In this document: piece after piece, positions 60,272-64,000 of the stretch | Numbering within the stretch: the first letter of the stretch is position 1 | How the letters are laid out: every line of letters starts with the position of its first letter | Assembly: GCA_964453995.1 (NCBI GenBank) | Contig: CAYVQC010000009.1 | Location: 1 to 64,000 of the forward strand | Reading direction: 5' to 3' | Source: SKVR01 sp964453995 | Lineage (GTDB): Bacteria; Bacteroidota; Bacteroidia; Bacteroidales; UBA7960 | Length of the DNA: 64,000 nucleotides | Made by a program: the position numbers and the translations under genes | Notes under the pieces: generated by a model | Told to the model about the DNA's origin: nothing | Database searches by the model: none | The model's input: only the letters and a program-made list of their open reading frames with translations

Positions 60272-62242
60272 TTACTCTGTTGGATTCAGCAAGGGAAGAT
60301 TAAAGGAAAACCGGGTACCTGCCCCTTTTTCGCTTTCCACCTTCAACTCTTCATTATGCCTGTTTATAAAATCCCTGCAAAGCGACAAACCGATACCTGA
60401 ACCTGTTTCATTTCCGGTTCCCTTTTGCTGTTTTATTTTTTCATTTTCTGCCATTCTTTTCAACTCGTCGGGTTCCAGGCCTACTCCTTTATCGGTAATA
60501 GTGAACCGGCAACTGTTATTGTGGCGGTCGAGCGCAATATCAATACTACTATCACGAAAGGAATACTTAATTGCATTGGAGAGCAGATTTCGGATTACCG
60601 TCTGGATCATGTTGGCATCTGCATGAACCATGAGTTCTCCGTTATTTTGCTGGTAATTGATGGTTATGTTTTTTACCTCTGCCCAGGGTTTGTAAGGTAG
60701 GATACTTTTTGATACCAACTGGTTCATATCGGTAGGAGCAGGGTTGAATAACATCTTTCCATCCTGTGATTTGGCCCAATAGAGGAGGTTTTCAAGTAAA
60801 TCGCTTACTGACTGCACCGCCCTGGATAATGCATAGAAGTTTTCATTCATGGCGGCAGTGTCGTTACTGTCAATATCTTCCCTGATGAGTTCTATGAGGG
60901 CGCGCAGATTCCACACCGGACCGCGCAAGTCATGGCCAATGACCAAAAACATCCGGTCTTTGGCGGTATTGATCTGTTTGAGTTCTTCCTTTTGCATGGA
61001 AAGCTGCCTGTTCTTATTTTTGAGCTTTCTGAGCAACACCAGCAATATTGATCCGGTAATAACAAGCAAAAGGGCAAATACGATTAACCCGGTATTTAAA
61101 AAACGCTGCCGGCTGAGTTTAAGAGCTTGTATTTCGTTATCTCGGTTGATAATATCAATTTGCGCCTGTTGTTTCTGCCGTTCGAGTTCAAACTCCATGC
61201 TGAGCACTTTCTCTGACAATTGCTGATTGAAGAGTGTATCGGCATAAAGGATCATCTCGTTGAGCTTTTGAGCTGCATCGCGGTAGTTTCCAAAGTTCAG
61301 ATCAACTTTAGAAAGAACCTTCAGAGCATCATGAATGAGCAGTCTTGAGTTTACTTCGCGACCAGTTTTCAGCGCCAATAAAGCCAGGGGAGCTGCATTT
61401 ACATGATCTTTTTTATTGCAGAATATGCGGGCTTTCTGCAACATTATATTACCGTAAAGATGCTTGTCCTCGTCCTCATTAAAGCTTGTCAGGGCAAGAT
61501 CATAGTTTTGCCTGGCCAAATCGTAATCAGCCTTATTGTAATAAATGTCGGCAAGGTATTTATAGCTAACCGCCTGCCCTGGTAAATTGCCGGTTTTCTT
61601 GCGCAATTGCAGTGAGTTGTTTATATTTTCAATGGCATCATCAAGGGCGTTTATACTCATCAATACTCTTCCTTTGTAAAGAAATATGTATGCGAGCATA
61701 TCATCATTTCCGATTTCCTTTGAAATCTCCTGTGCCAGGTTCAGGTTGTCCAGGGCCTGGGTAAAGTATTCAAGGTAGATGTAAAGGTTTGCAATATTGA
61801 TGTGGGCGTACCCTTCCTGTTCCGGTATGGCGTTGTCTTTAGCAATGGCTAAGCCTCTGAAAAAGTAGTCAATGGCTTTATTGTAATCTCCCAGCAGCCG
61901 GTAAGCAACTCCTGTAAAACTATGGGCTTTGGCAAGGTTAAACGCATCCTGCAGGCTGTCGGCAAGTTCAATAGCTTCATGTCCTAGCAGAAGAGAGTGA
62001 TCGGGTTGAGAGTTGCGCATTCTCCAGGCCTTTTCAAGAAGATACTCAAGGCGCTGTGCAGGGTCTTTTAAACTGATAGCATCATCCGGCGAAGTTATCT
62101 GGTTTTCATTGTCTGGGGTAAAATTACCCTGGAAAAATTCCTCCGAAATAAAAAATACTACCGAACCTGTTCCTTTTGTGGTTTTGGTGTTAAAGGCCAA
62201 GGAGATTAGCAGCAGGAAAATATAAATTAAAAAGGGTCTCAC
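60272..62242 (-). CDS. TPR-containing sensor histidine kinase
   Basis: A 656-residue membrane-bound histidine kinase, GTG start. A signal segment (about 3-17) is followed by an extracytoplasmic region with about six tetratricopeptide repeats (about 70-340: GVAYRLLGDYNKAIDYFFRGL, ANLYIYLEYFTQALDNLNLA and similar), a coiled stretch, one membrane helix (about 381-404), the dimerisation/phosphoacceptor helix MFLVIGHDLRGPVWNLRALIE (H437) and an ATPase domain (N box NLLSNAIKYS near 552-561, DKGVGL, GSGIGLSLCRDF). No response regulator is encoded beside it. The periplasmic TPR array is a common Bacteroidota sensor layout; the signal is unknown. Confidence 0.92.
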   Translation of the reverse strand: MRPFLIYIFLLLISLAFNTKTTKGTGSVVFFISEEFFQGNFTPDNENQITSPDDAISLKDPAQRLEYLLEKAWRMRNSQPDHSLLLGHEAIELADSLQDAFNLAKAHSFTGVAYRLLGDYNKAIDYFFRGLAIAKDNAIPEQEGYAHINIANLYIYLEYFTQALDNLNLAQEISKEIGNDDMLAYIFLYKGRVLMSINALDDAIENINNSLQLRKKTGNLPGQAVSYKYLADIYYNKADYDLARQNYDLALTSFNEDEDKHLYGNIMLQKARIFCNKKDHVNAAPLALLALKTGREVNSRLLIHDALKVLSKVDLNFGNYRDAAQKLNEMILYADTLFNQQLSEKVLSMEFELERQKQQAQIDIINRDNEIQALKLSRQRFLNTGLIVFALLLVITGSILLVLLRKLKNKNRQLSMQKEELKQINTAKDRMFLVIGHDLRGPVWNLRALIELIREDIDSNDTAAMNENFYALSRAVQSVSDLLENLLYWAKSQDGKMLFNPAPTDMNQLVSKSILPYKPWAEVKNITINYQQNNGELMVHADANMIQTVIRNLLSNAIKYSFRDSSIDIALDRHNNSCRFTITDKGVGLEPDELKRMAENEKIKQQKGTGNETGSGIGLSLCRDFINRHNEELKVESEKGAGTRFSFNLPLLNPTE

Positions 62243-62384
62243 GTGGGTTTTTGTTTTCAGCCGTAAAGCTACAAAGTTTTTTGGCTTTGAAGCAAGCTTG
62301 ATGCAACTTTAAGGTTGAAGGAAGAGGAAAGTGCTCCTGGTGAGGGTTTTACAGTGCCGGTTGATAAGAAAAACAGACAATAAA

Positions 62385-62454
62385 GCGCCTGTAATGTTGC
62401 TGATCCGTTTGGTTGTTAAGCAAAGAATCATTTTGTACGCAACATTACAGGCGC
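62385..62454. repeat. Perfect 16-bp inverted repeat with structured loop
   Basis: GCGCCTGTAATGTTGC (62385-62400) and its exact complement (62439-62454) flank 38 bases. Within the loop, TGAT/ATCA and TTTG/CAAA can add shorter nested pairs. It lies just past the pepD stop and upstream of the kinase gene. On the minus strand it is followed by TTTATTGTCTGTTTTTC, so it may end pepD transcription, but the stem is longer and the T run poorer than the other terminators here. Confidence 0.75.
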
Positions 62455-62471
62455 AGTGTAATCATTTGCTT

Positions 62472-63932
62472 TTATTTTTCAGGTACATTGGCAAGGGTTT
62501 CAATAAGGTAATCCCAGAATAAGCCCACGCTTGGTATGTTTACTTTTTCATCGGGAGAGTGTGGGTTGCGAATGGTGGGTCCAAATGAGATCATATCCAG
62601 ATCAGGATATACCCCTCCGATAATACCGCATTCCAATCCGGCATGTATAACTTTTACCTCGGGAGTTTTTCCAAACTTTTTCTCATAAACACGCTTCATG
62701 GTTTTAAGGATCGGAGAGTTTACGTTGGGCTTCCAGCCTGGGTAAGAACCGCTGTGGGTCACCTCTGCCTGTGCCATTTCAAAAACGCTCCGTATCATGT
62801 TGCAAAGATCTTCTTTGGCAGTATCTACTGCGCTTCTTTGCAATGTAGCGATTTGGATTTTCTCACCATCTGATTTTACAATGGCAAGATTGGTACTGGT
62901 TTCTACAACTCCGGGCATGTCATCGGCCATGCGGATTACTCCATTGGGGCATCCATACAGGCTGTTTAGTAATCTTTTTGTTATTCCGTTTTCAATGACA
63001 ATTTCCGGGGTTTCAGTTTCGCTCAGGTGCAGTGCAAGATCAGGTTCTGTATTTTTCAGTTCATTTTTAATTTTTGAAGACAGCTCATGGAACAGTTTTT
63101 CAAATTTTGCTGCGAATTCATCAGGTATAACAACAATGGCTGAGGCCTCCCGTGGGATGGCATTTCTGAGACTTCCTCCATCAATAGAGTGGAGCAAAAG
63201 GTTGCATTCGCGCTGTGCCTGCCAAAGGATACGTGTTATGATCTTATTGGCGTTGCCACGGCCCAGGTGTATGTCAAGACCAGAATGGCCTCCCTTAAGA
63301 CCTTTTATGTCTATCTGCCATGCCTTGGCAGGTTCTGTGATTCCGGTAGTTTTATAATGAAAAACTGCTGTGGTATCAATACCCCCTGCACAACCGATAT
63401 AAAGTTCTCCTTCATCTTCTGAATCCAGGTTCAGTAGTATATCGCCCTTGAGAAAATCATCTTTAAGAGCAAATGCTCCTGTCATTCCCGTTTCTTCATC
63501 AACAGTAAATAAGGCTTCAATGGGTCCGTGTTCAATATCTTTTGCTGCCAGCACAGCCATTGCCGAAGCAGCACCAATGCCGTTGTCCGCGCCAAGTGTA
63601 GTGCCTTTTGCCTTCACCCAGTCTCCATCTATAAATACCTGGATAGGATCAGTTTCAAAATTGTGCTTTGTGTCATTGTTTTTTTGGGGAACCATGTCGA
63701 GGTGGCTTTGCAAAATGATGGTATTGCGGTTCTCGTAGCCTGGTGTGGCAGGTTTGCGAATCACAATATTACCAACTTCATCGGTGTGAGTTTCCAGTCC
63801 CAGTGATAATCCGAATGCTTTCACATATTCAATAATCTTCTCCTCCTTTTTGGAAGGATGGGGGATATTGCAAATCTCCTCAAAATAGTTCCACAAGGGT
63901 TGAGGGGTGAGGTTTGATAGTTTTTTTTCCAT
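62472..63932 (-). CDS. pepD: Aminoacyl-histidine dipeptidase (M20 family)
   Basis: A 486-residue cytosolic dinuclear-zinc dipeptidase of the PepD (carnosinase-like) group, cleaving Xaa-His and other dipeptides. Zinc ligands and catalytic residues are recognisable: HLDMVPQKN (near 77-85), GTTLGADNGIGAASAMAVLA (near 115-134), FTVDEETGMTGAFAL (near 142-156) and LDSEDEGELYIGCAGG (near 168-183), with HAGLECGIIGG near the C-terminus. The lid domain between about 200 and 380 is present. Length is normal (about 485). Its upstream 68 bases run to the window end without a clear promoter box. Confidence 0.96.
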   Translation of the reverse strand: MEKKLSNLTPQPLWNYFEEICNIPHPSKKEEKIIEYVKAFGLSLGLETHTDEVGNIVIRKPATPGYENRNTIILQSHLDMVPQKNNDTKHNFETDPIQVFIDGDWVKAKGTTLGADNGIGAASAMAVLAAKDIEHGPIEALFTVDEETGMTGAFALKDDFLKGDILLNLDSEDEGELYIGCAGGIDTTAVFHYKTTGITEPAKAWQIDIKGLKGGHSGLDIHLGRGNANKIITRILWQAQRECNLLLHSIDGGSLRNAIPREASAIVVIPDEFAAKFEKLFHELSSKIKNELKNTEPDLALHLSETETPEIVIENGITKRLLNSLYGCPNGVIRMADDMPGVVETSTNLAIVKSDGEKIQIATLQRSAVDTAKEDLCNMIRSVFEMAQAEVTHSGSYPGWKPNVNSPILKTMKRVYEKKFGKTPEVKVIHAGLECGIIGGVYPDLDMISFGPTIRNPHSPDEKVNIPSVGLFWDYLIETLANVPEK

Positions 63933-64000
63933 GATGCTTATGATTTAATGATTTCTTTAAAGGTGATGATTTTGCGCATGTAAAGATGGGAGAAAAAAGT

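Noticed and set aside
1..64000. Mobile elements, prophage, toxin-antitoxin, restriction or defence systems
   Set aside because: No transposase, integrase, phage, nuclease-methylase pair or toxin signature was recognised; the gene content is housekeeping and metabolic.

Overview
The window reads as a chromosomal contig from a member of the Bacteroidota, probably an uncultured anaerobic or facultative Bacteroidales/Marinilabiliales-like bacterium. Supporting signs are promoters of the form TTG-N18-20-TAnnTTTG, a type IX secretion (T9SS) type-B C-terminal domain, the small Bacteroidota families DUF4834 and DUF4783, a fused formiminotransferase-cyclodeaminase, and a tungsten/molybdenum aldehyde oxidoreductase of the kind usual in anaerobes. 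Codon use and gene style look uniform. I saw no phage, insertion sequence, CRISPR array or plasmid gene. The first ~50 bases are leftover Illumina library adapter, so the window start is an assembly end.

Layout. 1-5 kb: a YjbR-like protein, an orphan chemoreceptor and an aldehyde:ferredoxin oxidoreductase-family enzyme. 5-9.4 kb: a lytic transglycosylase and uvrA. 9.4-15.9 kb: one 2157-codon secreted protein with about 17 PKD-type repeats and a T9SS type-B sorting domain. 16.3-18.4 kb: an M3-family lipoprotein peptidase. 18.6-29.5 kb: nine tightly packed same-strand genes, described below. 29.8-34.2 kb: patatin, DUF2237, DoxX, sirtuin, SpoU methyltransferase and trmD. 34.2-39 kb: an outer-membrane barrel, rplS, ftcD, a D-threonine-aldolase-like enzyme and rpmH. 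39-44.6 kb: a DUF4834 protein, a YfhO-type membrane protein, a glycosyltransferase and a membrane HELGH protein. 44.7-50.7 kb: tRNA-Val, a three-subunit propionyl-CoA-type carboxylase, a thioredoxin-thioredoxin reductase fusion and rlmH. 50.8-59.6 kb: a DUF4783 protein, an SLC13/RCK transporter with an MscS channel, an acyl-CoA synthetase, and a tRNA-modification run (QueA-like, methyltransferase, MnmD) followed by a NUDIX protein. 59.8-64 kb: tRNA-Gly and tRNA-Tyr, a TPR histidine kinase and pepD.

The most interesting unit is 18.6-29.5 kb. Methylcrotonyl-CoA carboxylase beta, a LiuC-type methylglutaconyl-CoA hydratase, methylcrotonyl-CoA carboxylase alpha and an acyl-CoA dehydrogenase are followed without a break by type 2 IPP isomerase, HMG-CoA reductase, a GHMP kinase in the phosphomevalonate-kinase slot, diphosphomevalonate decarboxylase and mevalonate kinase. 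The first block ends at HMG-CoA and the second starts from it. Neither HMG-CoA synthase nor HMG-CoA lyase is in the window. The arrangement suggests that the leucine or isovalerate carbon skeleton is passed intact into isoprenoids, although the reverse flow (HMG-CoA to isovaleryl-CoA) cannot be excluded from sequence alone.
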